Below, piece by piece: positions 49,975 to 61,389 of a stretch of 64,000 nucleotides of DNA. Every line of letters starts with the position of its first letter. Positions within the stretch are counted from its first letter, which is position 1. Origin of the DNA: Venturia oleaginea (taxonomy: Eukaryota; Ascomycota; Dothideomycetes; Venturiales; Venturiaceae); contig JABMLP010000004.1 of NCBI GenBank assembly GCA_013176395.1, positions 124,001 through 188,000 of the forward strand, given 5' to 3'. The notes under the pieces are model-generated. The model did no database searches and was not told the DNA's origin. It was given only the letters and a program-made list of their open reading frames with translations. The position numbers and the translations under genes are program-made.

Positions 49975-51095
49975 ACGTACTCCACCACCCAACCGTTCAA
50001 AATTTCTTGGCACGACCATCTCATATTACGACTCTTTAAATTTTTCGCTATCAGCAATAGATTCTAAGTCCGTCGTGCTACTATCTGATTCAGAAGATAT
50101 CTCGATATCTTTTTAACAAGTTCGCGCATTATGCCCAGTTACGCCGCAGTTCCCACAGCGCCGTTGAGTTGGTCGGGCTATTTCTTGATCACCACTACCA
50201 CGAGCCTTCTTCGATCCCTGAGGCGCTACAGACGCCTCTGCAGCCACCTGCGCTGCTGCAGTTCCATACTCCATAGTATCAGCTTGCTGGATCCGCTTCC
50301 TTTTGCGTGATTTTCTCTTCTTTATTACTGCCAATTGCTCTTCAAGCTCGTGGTTGCGCGCAACGAGTAGAGCGTTTTGGTGAAGCATCAATTCAGCGCC
50401 CTTAACAAGCTGGGAAAAGCCAGTCTGCGCAGTAACTGGTGACCGAGTAAAAGAGTCGCTTACGAGCTTGGATTGGGATCCAAATTCATGAGTATTGCTT
50501 GGAGTCTTTGACTGCAACGGCGTTTCTGGGAGACGGGATTCTGGCGGGGTACGTAGCCGTACTTCAAGGCGATCCAACACTACCTGCGCGTTAATAGGGA
50601 CTAGCCCTACTGCCTCAAAGGTCGTTCGACAATTCTCTTCCGTGAACACGTCGAAAAACGCGTCTTTAAAGGCAGGGAGAAAGCCTTCCTTGTTGATATG
50701 GTACACGCGTTGGCGCGCCAAGTCTCGGATGCGTTGAGAGTACTTGCGCTTCAACGGCGAGAAGCAGACCACGTCAAGGGGCTGGAGTATATGTGTGACG
50801 GCACGGCATATCCATACGAAGGCACAAGGCACTTCAGAACATGTCACCGAGTTACACTTAGGATCTAAGGTAGAGAGGTAAGAGTTTCGTAAGGAAACTC
50901 CGACTAAGTAGAAAGTGCACGAGCCACAGCACGTGATTTAATGGTCACGTGCCGTACCGTCACAATATGCGACGAGTACGATGGCATGCAGAGGGTTAGG
51001 ATCTTATTTTCGAGGCAGTAGTCCTTGAAATCCTGGCTGAGATGGCTCTCATGGCCGTCCAAGATAAGCAGCCTGTACCCCCCCACCTGCCGCGG
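49975..51095 (-). mobile_element. pogo element 2, unit 3 (solo LTR at 50,794-50,964)
   Basis: Third array copy; transposase remnants at 50,113-50,847 and 50,904-51,086. Preceded by the unassigned spacer 49,629-49,974 and followed by 51,096-51,437. Confidence 0.8.
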
Positions 51096-51437
51096 GGCGG
51101 GTTTGGGGTAAGGGCAATATCAGTCTGGAAGTACTTACCTTAAGTACCTTCTTCCCTTGCTCAGGTTCTTTGGAGGCTCATTAGATCCTAGCCGTCCAAT
51201 GTATCTCCCAATCCAATTGTCGTCTAACCGATGTGATCCTCAGATCAATTCTGAAAGCTTGTTGGTTAGTATGAAGGTTGAGGGTCACTACAGTCTTCAC
51301 TTCTCAAAATCCACTCAAAATCCACTCAAAATCCACTCAAATCACTCATTTGACACCAAAACAATAATGCCAAGGCCATTCAATCCACACAAAAGGTGTC
51401 ATTTACATAATTGAGTGGTATACAAGTGCCAATAGTG

Positions 51438-52121
51438 TCATTTTAATATTTGCGATAAACACACGTGACCAACAATAACGCTAAAAATGCGAAGTAAACA
51501 ACAAAAATAACTCCACATCTTGACCACCGATACCAAACCATATTTCGACTGCAACGTCGTCAGTTTCTTACGTTTAAACATAGGAAACGTTAGAGGTGCA
51601 TGCTCTGACGTATATGGTTCAGCAACAACAACCCATTCCTCATCTGAGGCCAGTTCCATCGTGTGAACAACTGGAGCAACTTTAGCCAAATTCATTCGTG
51701 CAATTTCATTTTCTTCTTGCCGTGTATGCTTTCTTTGCCTACGAACTTCTCTTTGTTCAATGTCCTTTCGCTTTACTTGTCTCTTATCTGTAGTAGCAGC
51801 CTTATCTCCATTTGTACGAAGCTTCTCGCTCTCTTTTCTGTCCCGTTTTGGTTTGCCGGAGTTTCGTATAGGAGGTTCGTCGTCGTTATCATTATCAGAG
51901 AGCTGGGAATTAAGGGCTGGCGCAGCGGCGGCGGCAGCCTCGGAGGCGCAAGATTTGGAGGGAGATGGAATAGGTGATTTTGACCGAGCGTGCGTTGGAA
52001 ACCTAGAGATTTTAGGCGATAATCCTAAGGCTATATCAACCATAGCCCGTTCACCACTTTCCGGGCCAATTGTACGAAGACCATAATTGGAATTGGCCGA
52101 CTCAGAATATGCCCTAGGCAT
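51438..52121 (-). CDS. unknown 227-aa protein, array copy 3
   Basis: Translation identical to the copies at 31,415-32,098 and 41,426-42,109. Confidence 0.4.
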   Translation of the reverse strand: MPRAYSESANSNYGLRTIGPESGERAMVDIALGLSPKISRFPTHARSKSPIPSPSKSCASEAAAAAAPALNSQLSDNDNDDEPPIRNSGKPKRDRKESEKLRTNGDKAATTDKRQVKRKDIEQREVRRQRKHTRQEENEIARMNLAKVAPVVHTMELASDEEWVVVAEPYTSEHAPLTFPMFKRKKLTTLQSKYGLVSVVKMWSYFCCLLRIFSVIVGHVCLSQILK

Positions 52122-52127
52122 TGGTGG

Positions 52128-52408
52128 TGTAAGAGTTCAACCCTCAAAGGTGTTTCGCAAGTGAGAGAAGACTGCTTGTATTTCAAAGTATCTAAGTACA
52201 AAGAAGAAAGTGTAGGTACAGGAAGAACAACTTGTATATATAATCTTCCAAGTAGGAAAAGGACATGCTGTCCTGAGAAGAGAATAGAAAGGAGTAGAAG
52301 CGCATGTGAAACGGTCCCTGAATAATCCCTGCTAGGCGCACGTGAGAACTACCAGGTAGTGCTAAGAATCCATCCAGGATAAGTTGAGAAAGGATCTATC
52401 CTTTGACA
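52128..52408 (-). repeat. 3' LTR of element C, unit 3
   Basis: Array copy of 32,105-32,385. Confidence 0.85.
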
Positions 52409-53199
52409 TTACCCTTCTTCTCCCCCGTTTCCGTTGGGGCGGTTCTGCTTTTTGTACGCCTAGGAGGACGTAGACTCGGTCCGTCGTTTTGAAAAACATC
52501 ACCGTAGATACTTTCAAAGGTATCTAATGCGACAGTTTCTGTCGTTCGTACTTGGCCTTTTTGCAAAGAACACACTTTCCTATTTCCTTGAAAACTTCCT
52601 GTCGCATGCGCGGGAAGTAGAAGGTATTCTGAAGTCGTGAAAGGACAATCTCTGGTCGGCAATGACCATTGAGTGGAGATTCGTGTTGATGTAGGATGTA
52701 CTGTTTCCTAAGGCTCGTGGGAAGATATACCAAGTTGTTGAAGAGGAGCAATCCGTCTTCAATACGGGTATTCTGATCTGCTGATTGAATGTAGCCTTGT
52801 ACATCTGGATCCTTTTGCTGCGCGTTCCTGACCTCTTGCCAATAAGAGGGCTTTCCTGTCTGAAGTGATGAGACTTGGTGCACAAGTGCATCACCTTCCT
52901 GTCGGAACAAAGCGCGTTCGACTTTCTCTTTTTCTACTGCCATGAAGTCTTCTCGTCGACTTAATGCATCGGCGTTAACGTTTCCCTTTCCTTTCTTGTA
53001 AAGGATATGGAAGTTGTAAAATGACAGTTCTTCTGACCATCTTAGTTGCCGTCGATTCAATTCCTTTGTCGTCGTGAAATTCCGCAGGTTCTTGTGATCG
53101 GAATACACGGTAATCTTGTGTTTCGCTCCTTCAAGATAATGCTTCCAGTGCTTGAAGGCATCAACTATGGCCATGAGTTCCTTGTCTGAAGTGGAGTAG
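52409..53199 (-). pseudogene. Pol remnant of element C, unit 3
   Basis: Array copy of 32,386-33,176. This is the copy physically closest to the rest of B3. Confidence 0.85.
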
Positions 53200-53471
53200 T
53201 GTTAAGGGATGGAATCCTTCTCTCTAGCTTATCCATGACTGGATTTCCAATTGTTCTCTTGTTATTCTGCAAGCTGTCATGTTCTATTTTGCAAGCTGTC
53301 ATGTTCTATTTCGCAAGCTGCCATGTTCTATTTCGCAAGCTGTCACGTTTCCATTAAAGATACTTTCTAGAAGGATCTATTGTAAGAGGAGGATTATTTA
53401 TACGAGCTATCCTTCCTGTATTTACACTTTCTTCTCTGTACTTAGATACTTTGAAATACAAGCAGTCTTCT
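53200..53471 (+). repeat. piece of the B3 5' LTR, unit 3
   Basis: Together with 59,619-59,656 it makes up the complete 5' LTR of B3, split by copy 4. CTTCT at 53,467-53,471 is the left target duplication of B2. Confidence 0.85.
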
Positions 53472-53782
53472 TGTAAGAGTTCAACCCTCAAAGGTGTTTC
53501 GCAAGTGAGAGAAGACTGCTTGTATTTCAAAGTATCTAAGTACAGAGAAGAAAGTGTAAGTACAGGAAGGATAGCTCGTATATATAATCCTCCTCTTACA
53601 ATAGATCCTTCTAGAAAGTATCTTTAAATGGAAACGTGACAGCTTGCAAAATAGAACATGGCAGCTTGCGAAATAGAACATGACAGCTTGCAAAATAGAA
53701 CATGACAGCTTGCAGAATAACAAGAGAACAATTGGAAATCCAGTCATGGATAAGCTAGAGAGAAGGATTCCATCCCTTAACA
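53472..53782 (-). repeat. left LTR of copy 4 (type II)
   Basis: 311 bp with the type II markers. Confidence 0.93.
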
Positions 53783-56700
53783 TTATCCCCTCCCCCCCTC
53801 TCTTGTAGATCGATGTGAGCGTAGTCTCTGAGGGCGTAGTATAGGTCCGTCGTTTTCAAGAACGTTGCCGTAGGCACTTTCAAAAGCGTCCAGAGCTGTA
53901 GTTTGTTGGAGTTCGCTAAGGGGTTCCCACGTAGGATCAACGTAGCCTACCCACTTAACTAAGACTTCTCGCGTTTGTTGTCGACCTCGCCGGCGCCATC
54001 TTGCGGCTAGAATAGCCTCGATACCGTATTCCTCGTCTCCTTGTTCAGTTACTTTAGGAGGCGGCTGTGTATTATCTTGTATTTGTGAAGGTAGGGGATC
54101 TGTGCCAGCTCTCCTAAGTAAAGACGTATGAAATCGGTTGTGGATTCCTCTGGGTGTATCAAGCTCGTAAGACATTGAGTTGATAACTCGTGTAACTGTA
54201 TACTTCCCATGAATCCAGTCTAGTTTCTTACAAGGACGTAGGGTTTTTACGTTCTTTAGGTTGAGCCAGACTTTGTCTCCCACTTTAAAAGAGTCAGCCG
54301 GAGCACGATCTCTATTAGAGTAGTATTCTTGCTGTTGCTGAGCTGATACCATTGACGTTTCTGCCCATTCTTGTGCGTCCTTCAATTTTGCTACAAGATC
54401 TTGTGCTTTTTCTTTTGGATTCTTAGGGGTTTCCTGGGGAGCTTCAACAGTTCCTATATGCTCAATGTTATAACCGTGGGTTAAGAAGAAAGGCGATAGG
54501 CCCGTAGCTTGGTTTGGTCTATTATCGAGGCATATTTGAGCAATATGCAGGAGCTCGACCCAGTCGTTCTGACTAAATGTACAGAACTTACGTAGATAGG
54601 CTTCAACTTCTTGATTTCTTCTTTCCGTAGATCCATCAGTCTCAGGGTGATACGCTGTAGAGAGTCTTCTCTCTATCTTAAGAAGGTGACAAACTTCTTT
54701 CCAGAAAGCATTAACAAATTGCGTGTCCCTATCTGAGACTAGAGATCTAGGAAGCCAGTGTAATCTTACGTAGTTCTGCATAAATAGTTTTGCAAATCCT
54801 TCAGCTCCAAACTGTTCTTTAGGCACTGGGAACAGGATAGTTCCTTTACCCAAGCGGTCAGTAATAACGCAGAGTCTTGTGCATCTTTGGCTCTCTGGTA
54901 ATTCGACTATGAAGTCTACTGAAATATCTTGCCAGATACGGCTAGGGACAGGAAGAGGTTTAAGTAAACCTTTCTTTTTGTCTCGCCAGACTGAAGTTCT
55001 TCCGCAGACGTCACAATTGCGTATAAACTGACGTATATCTTGAGCAAATCCCGGCCAGTAGAACTGTCTGGAGAGAATAGCAATAGTAGCTTCTCGTCCA
55101 GGATGCCCTGATAGGACTGAATCGTGTATTTCTTGAATTACTCCTGTTAAGAGAGGCTCGTAGGAGGGCAACCAGATTCGGTCTCTATAGTAGAGCTGGT
55201 TGTTTTCGACTTTACAATCTCCTATAGAAGTAGGAACCTTTAGCTTAGATGGGAACTGCCTATCTTGCTTTAGAACGCTTTGGAAAATACGTCTGTAGTC
55301 TAGATCTCCTTCGAGTGCAGTTTCCCATCTATCCCTTAGATCACCTGAGAGAAAGGGATTTTGTATAAAGGGGATAGGTTCTTTGTCTACTTCTTGAGCA
55401 TTTTCTTGGGCAGCTTCTTCTCTTGCAGGAGTCTTATCCTCTAGAACGTTAATCCAAAGCTTTGGAGGTAATAACGTTCTAGTTCTTTCAACGATTCTTG
55501 GGTCTTGAATATCCTTTGGGAGATCTTGATCCCTTCGAGTTAAGGCGTCTGGAACTACAGATTCAGAGCCTGGGCGATAGCCTAGTTTGAAGTTAAACTT
55601 AGCTAGTATCTGCGCCCATCTCATTTGCCTTTCATTTAGTTCCCTTTTTACCATAAACTTCTCAAGGTTCTTGTGATCTGTGAGGATAATGAATGGCTTA
55701 CTTAGGCTTAGTAGCTCGCTAGTCCAATGGACTAGAGCTTTGACTATAGCCATAAGTTCTTTGTCGTGGATATCATAATTGCATTCGGCTGGCAAGTGCT
55801 TAGTAGAGAAGAAAGCACATGGTTTCCAGTTACCTAGCTCATCTTTTTGACTAAGTACTGCTCCGGAAGCCCAGCCTGAAGCATCAGGTTCTACTCGCGT
55901 AGGCTTATCTTCATCAAGTGCAGACAGGACAGGTTCTTTGCAAAACTCTGCCTTAAGTTTTTGAAAAGATTCTTCTTGCTCCTTTCCCCATAAAAATGGA
56001 GTATTCTTCTTTGTAAGGCGAACCAGAGGCTCCCTTATTGTTGAGTTATCTTTTACAAAGTCACGGTAGAAGTTTGTAAAGCCTAGGAAGCCACGTACTC
56101 CTCGTAGAGTAGTAGGACGTTCCCATTCTTTAATTGCTTTGATCTTCTCCGGATCCATGTGTAGGCCCGTTTCAGTATCTATAACGAAGCCTAGATACTT
56201 GACTCGTTTGGTATTAAACTCGCACTTCCGAATATCAAGGTACAACCCAGCGTTAAGGCAGCTTTGAAGTATCTTTTCAGTCTTTTCTTCATGGTCTTTA
56301 AGGTTCTTTGAAGAGTATATTACTATATCGTCTAGATAAGCTGAGCAGAACTCGTCTAGGTATCGTCGAAGGATATAGTTTATATACCGTTGAAAAGACG
56401 CAGGTGCACCGGTTAAGCCAAAGGGAGTAACTAGCCATTCAAATAGACCATATCTAGTTCGAAAGGCAGTTTTGAACTCATCTCCCGTTGCGATTCGAAT
56501 CTTGTGGAAGGCAGCATTTACATCAAGCTTACTAAGATACTTAGCACGAGCTAAGGTTAGTAAAGTCTCTTTTACTAACGGTAGCGGGTACCTATCCTTT
56601 CGAGTAATTGCGTTTAAGGCTCGGTAGTCTACGCAAAAGCGTAAGCCCCCTCCTGGTTTCTTCACAAAGAGAACTGGAGACGCAGCAACTGATTTACTCT

Positions 56701-57569
56701 CTCGGATAAAGCCTTTATCTAGTAGCTCTGTAAGAGTCCTTCGCAAAACAAGGAGTTGTTCTCGACCCATACCATATAGAGGTCCCCAAGGAAGTGGTTT
56801 TCCTTCTTCTATAGGTATTTCGTGATCAATCCCAGGGCGATGCGGTGGTAGTCTCTCGGCCCTTTTAGGATCAAAGACAGCAGCGTACTTATGAAACCTC
56901 TTAGGTAGCAATTCCAGTATTTGCTCTGTTGTCAAAGGGACTTTCGGCTTCAAGGCAATATCAATATCTCGAAGAGTAACAGCAAATACTCTAGACGCGT
57001 CTTTGATTTTCTCAAGTGTAGAAGTGACAAGGCGGTGGAATCTTACGGGCGCTACTTGTTGTATATCAAGTTTGTCTTCAAATTTAGCATCGCGAATGCT
57101 AATCCCGTTTGCAAAGGTAAGAGTACCTTTAGATTCATTGATAACGGCTTTGGTGTCCTTGAGAAAAGGCCTGCCTAGTAGAAGATCCTCAAATTGTCCC
57201 GGGACTATATAAGCAAAAGCGTTGCATATAAGTCCCCCTAAATCTAGGTTCAACTTCGCAATTTTTGTCACTTGGGTCTGTCCTTCTTCCTTAAGAACTC
57301 CACCTATAGTACGCGGACTAATAGGGAGTACTTCAAGGTCCATCTGCGAAGCTTTCTCCTCGTTTATTGATGCGTAGCAGCTAGATCCATTATCAAGGAG
57401 AGTTTTAAGAGAGTATATATCGTTCACTATAGTATTTGTGTAGAAAAGGCGGGAGAGCATCTTGGGTCTGAACTGCTCCCATTCTTTTTCTATCCGAGAA
57501 CGGTGTGAATCAGTTGTCTTTGTTCGAATTCAAAATACTATTTACTCTCTCAATTGACTCCTTTGACAA
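53783..57569 (-). pseudogene. Pol of array copy 4, frameshifted near its N-terminus
   Basis: Open from Met37 (MLSRLFYTNTIVNDIYSLKT) at 57,460 to the end, 1225 residues with all enzymatic domains. An extra T near 57,514 (cagttgtctt for cagtgtctt) puts the first ~20 codons, and so the link to Gag by -1 frameshifting, out of register. The shift is absent from B1, copies 2 and 3, and from B3. Enzymes could be made only by internal initiation. Confidence 0.85.
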
Positions 57570-57616
57570 TTTTGCTCTATCTACTCTACGCCTCCATCCA
57601 CGACTTTGGATAGAGG

Positions 57617-58639
57617 CTACTCTTTTTCCGAGTAGTCCTCTTCTTCAACTTCTTCATTCTCCTCAGTGGTTCCTTTGGCCCTTTTTGAACCAAGTTGCGT
57701 GACTCTTTCTACCTCTGTATCCAACCAGCAGTCTTTCATTCTATGGCCGGCCTTCCCACAGCGTAAGCAGAGGTTATTTGCCTTCCTATATTCATAGGCT
57801 TTAGACGAAATTTTTAACTTGTTTACGCGTGTAGGCTCCCAGTCCATAGCGTTCAGATCTTTAAAAGACTTCTCTTTATCTCTGAATCGTAACTTATCTT
57901 CTGAGGAAGAGAGCATCTTTGCTGTAGTGATTTGCATACTTGTATTCAAAAGATCGGACACAAACTGCTGGTAGGAGGTACTCTGAGATTGGCCTATTCT
58001 CTGGTTTCGCAGCTCTTGATTTATTGCTTTGTGTAGAAATGCAATTTTAACAGCGTCAGGCCAAGTCATTCCTCCAGCATTAGCAAGAGTGGTTTCAAAA
58101 CGGGGAAGAAAAGAGAAGAAGGGTTCTTTCTCTTTTTGTTTGATTGTGGACAGGCTTACAGTAGCTCTTTGTTGTTGTACTGGATCGCCATAGAAGTTGT
58201 CCATATACTGTAACAATTTCTGTCCCGTTTTATCTTCCTCTGGAGCTGTCTTTACGTAGGCCAGAGTAGCCTGAGCTGCGGAGCCTCGTAGAGAGGAGAA
58301 GATGTAGGCAAATTGGTTCCTACTATCCCCTATAGATTCTGCGTCTATCTCCAACTTCATCCTTGCTTGTTGAAACCACTGAGCCCATTCAGAACGCTTG
58401 CCATCAAATTCTTGGAGCTTAGGAAGTACAGCTTTCTTCCTATGTATTCTGTCTTTTTGTGAATTCTTAGTCTCTTGTCCTTCTACTACGTTCTCAGAGC
58501 GAGTAGTGTTAGGCAAGATTGTAAGAATACGCGTAATAGCATCGTTCTGAATGGCTAGTTGATGTTGTAATGCTGCCATAGCTTCTTGTAGGGCTTGGGG
58601 TTCTTGAGGAACTCTTTGTTCCTGATCTTCTCCTTCCAT
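57617..58639 (-). CDS. Gag of array copy 4, intact
   Basis: 340 residues, identical translation to the other copies. Leader at 58,640-59,302. Confidence 0.92.
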   Translation of the reverse strand: MEGEDQEQRVPQEPQALQEAMAALQHQLAIQNDAITRILTILPNTTRSENVVEGQETKNSQKDRIHRKKAVLPKLQEFDGKRSEWAQWFQQARMKLEIDAESIGDSRNQFAYIFSSLRGSAAQATLAYVKTAPEEDKTGQKLLQYMDNFYGDPVQQQRATVSLSTIKQKEKEPFFSFLPRFETTLANAGGMTWPDAVKIAFLHKAINQELRNQRIGQSQSTSYQQFVSDLLNTSMQITTAKMLSSSEDKLRFRDKEKSFKDLNAMDWEPTRVNKLKISSKAYEYRKANNLCLRCGKAGHRMKDCWLDTEVERVTQLGSKRAKGTTEENEEVEEEDYSEKE

Positions 58640-59302
58640 ATTTTCACCTATGAGAGATAATAGAGAGCACTACTATACACACTCCTAGGCTCTACTCTAG
58701 AGATTTGCTAGGCAGTATAGAGTCAATGCCTATTAGTATAGGAAGGTGACTATAGAATCCCAGAAGGATTTTTACACTATAGTCCGCTCTGCAATCCTTA
58801 TTACTAAGGACAGAGCTCCCAGGGACTGTGAAGGCCAAGTGTATTAAATCTCTCTTCCTAGCTCTTTCTTTCCTCAGCTTATTACAGCTTCAACTCCTAA
58901 GACTACGCTGTCTTAGGATGACCTGCCCTTGCTTCTTGGAGATTCTAGCACGTTCTAGAAAATCTCAGTTTGAATTCTCTTGAATTCCCTTTTTGGATTG
59001 GCCCTTTCGGTTGGCCCTTGCTTCTTGGAGATTCTAGCACCTTCTAGAAAATCTCAGCTTGAATTCTCTTGAATTCCCTTTTTGTTTGGCCCTTGAGGTT
59101 GGCCCTTGAAGTTGGCCTTTGAGGTTGGCCCTTGCTTCTTGAGTTAGGACAAGTGTCCTCTTCTTGAAATTCCTTTCTGTTTGGCCCTTGAGGTTGGCCC
59201 TCGCTTCTTGGATTAGGACAAGTGTCCTCTTCTTGAAATTCCTTTTTGGAGCTTGCTCTCTGTGAGCCTTTCTTCCTTTGTAAGATTGAGGTACTTAGAT
59301 AA

Positions 59303-59613
59303 TGTAAGAGTTCAACCCTCAAAGGTGTTTCGCAAGTGAGAGAAGACTGCTTGTATTTCAAAGTATCTAAGTACAGAGAAGAAAGTGTAAGTACAGGAAG
59401 GATAGCTCGTATATATAATCCTCCTCTTACAATAGATCCTTCTAGAAAGTATCTTTAAATGGAAACGTGACAGCTTGCAAAATAGAACATGGCAGCTTGC
59501 GAAATAGAACATGACAGCTTGCAAAATAGAACATGACAGCTTGCAGAATAACAAGAGAACAATTGGAAATCCAGTCATGGATAAGCTAGAGAGAAGGATT
59601 CCATCCCTTAACA
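59303..59613 (-). repeat. right LTR of copy 4 (type II)
   Basis: 311 bp; the only right-hand LTR in the array of type II. Followed by CTTCT and then directly by the rest of the B3 LTR. Confidence 0.93.
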
Positions 59614-60319
59614 CTTCTCTCACTTGCGAAACACCTTTGAGGGTTGAACTCTTACATTATCTAAGTACCTCAATCTTACAAAGGAAGAAAGGCTCACAGA
59701 GAGCAAGCTCCAAAAAGGAATTTCAAGAAGAGGACACTTGTCCTAATCCAAGAAGCGAGGGCCAACCTCAAGGGCCAAACAGAAAGGAATTTCAAGAAGA
59801 GGACACTTGTCCTAACTCAAGAAGCAAGGGCCAACCTCAAAGGCCAACTTCAAGGGCCAACCTCAAGGGCCAAACAAAAAGGGAATTCAAGAGAATTCAA
59901 GCTGAGATTTTCTAGAAGGTGCTAGAATCTCCAAGAAGCAAGGGCCAACCGAAAGGGCCAATCCAAAAAGGGAATTCAAGAGAATTCAAACTGAGATTTT
60001 CTAGAACGTGCTAGAATCTCCAAGAAGCAAGGGCAGGTCATCCTAAGACAGCGTAGTCTTAGGAGTTGAAGCTGTAATAAGCTGAGGAAAGAAAGAGCTA
60101 GGAAGAGAGATTTAATACACTTGGCCTTCACAGTCCCTGGGAGCTCTGTCCTTAGTAATAAGGATTGCAGAGCGGACTATAGTGTAAAAATCCTTCTGGG
60201 ATTCTATAGTCACCTTCCTATACTAATAGGCATTGACTCTATACTGCCTAGCAAATCTCTAGAGTAGAGCCTAGGAGTGTGTATAGTAGTGCTCTCTATT
60301 ATCTCTCATAGGTAAAAAT

Positions 60320-61342
60320 ATGGAAGGAGAAGATCAGGAACAAAGAGTTCCTCAAGAACCCCAAGCCCTACAAGAAGCTATGGCAGCATTACAACATCAA
60401 CTAGCCATTCAGAACGATGCTATTACGCGTATTCTTACAATCTTACCTAACACTACTCGCTCTGAGAACGTAGTAGAAGGACAAGAGACTAAGAATTCAC
60501 AAAAAGACAGAATACATAGGAAGAAAGCTGTACTTCCTAAGCTCCAAGAATTTGATGGCAAGCGTTCTGAATGGGCTCAGTGGTTTCAACAAGCAAGGAT
60601 GAAGTTGGAGATAGACGCAGAGTCTATAGGGGATAGTAGGAACCAATTTGCCTACATCTTCTCCTCTCTACGAGGCTCCGCAGCTCAGGCTACTCTGGCC
60701 TACGTAAAGACAGCTCCAGAGGAAGATAAAACGGGACAGAAATTGTTACAGTATATGGACAACTTCTATGGCGATCCAGTACAACAACAAAGAGCTACTG
60801 TAAGCCTGTCCACAATCAAACAAAAAGAGAAAGAACCCTTCTTCTCTTTTCTTCCCCGTTTTGAAACCACTCTTGCTAATGCTGGAGGAATGACTTGGCC
60901 TGACGCTGTTAAAATTGCATTTCTACACAAAGCAATAAATCAAGAGCTGCGAAACCAGAGAATAGGCCAATCTCAGAGTACCTCCTACCAGCAGTTTGTG
61001 TCCGATCTTTTGAATACAAGTATGCAAATCACTACAGCAAAGATGCTCTCTTCCTCAGAAGATAAGTTACGATTCAGAGATAAAGAGAAGTCTTTTAAAG
61101 ATCTGAACGCTATGGACTGGGAGCCTACACGCGTAAACAAGTTAAAAATTTCGTCTAAAGCCTATGAATATAGGAAGGCAAATAACCTCTGCTTACGCTG
61201 TGGGAAGGCCGGCCATAGAATGAAAGACTGCTGGTTGGATACAGAGGTAGAAAGAGTCACGCAACTTGGTTCAAAAAGGGCCAAAGGAACCACTGAGGAG
61301 AATGAAGAAGTTGAAGAAGAGGACTACTCGGAAAAAGAGTAG
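60320..61342 (+). CDS. Gag of B3, intact
   Basis: 340 residues from ATG at 60,320, translation identical to the minus-strand Gag copies. The base upstream context is gtaaaaatatgg where the others have gtgaaaatatgg. Its own 5' LTR is split by B2, so normal LTR-driven expression is doubtful. Confidence 0.92.
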   Translation: MEGEDQEQRVPQEPQALQEAMAALQHQLAIQNDAITRILTILPNTTRSENVVEGQETKNSQKDRIHRKKAVLPKLQEFDGKRSEWAQWFQQARMKLEIDAESIGDSRNQFAYIFSSLRGSAAQATLAYVKTAPEEDKTGQKLLQYMDNFYGDPVQQQRATVSLSTIKQKEKEPFFSFLPRFETTLANAGGMTWPDAVKIAFLHKAINQELRNQRIGQSQSTSYQQFVSDLLNTSMQITTAKMLSSSEDKLRFRDKEKSFKDLNAMDWEPTRVNKLKISSKAYEYRKANNLCLRCGKAGHRMKDCWLDTEVERVTQLGSKRAKGTTEENEEVEEEDYSEKE

Positions 61343-61389
61343 CCTCTATCCAAAGTCGTGGATGGAGGCGTAGAGTAGATAGAGCAAAA

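Larger units (their letters stand above)
23749..59302. repeat. tandem array with a period of 10,011-10,012 bp, 3.55 units
   Basis: Unit 1 is 23,749-33,759, unit 2 is 33,760-43,770 and unit 3 is 43,771-53,782; a partial fourth is 53,783-59,302. Each full unit holds a B interior (pol, gag, leader), a type I LTR, a 3848-bp spacer and a type II LTR. Spacer ORFs and most B ORFs translate identically in all units. Known differences are single-base indels in pol at 45,071-45,079 and 57,514, plus a few substitutions in copy 4. Junction and duplication evidence points to unequal exchange between two Ty3 copies. Confidence 0.9.
53472..59613 (-). mobile_element. Ty3 family B, array copy 4 (right end of original B2)
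   Basis: Both LTRs are type II and both flanks are CTTCT (53,467-53,471 and 59,614-59,618). It has private or B3-like variants: aatagtagc near 55,083, ggttgttttc near 55,199, a T-run one base shorter near 58,770, tctcttccta near 58,854 and aagattgag near 59,283. These mark it as the type II parent of the hybrids. Confidence 0.92.
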
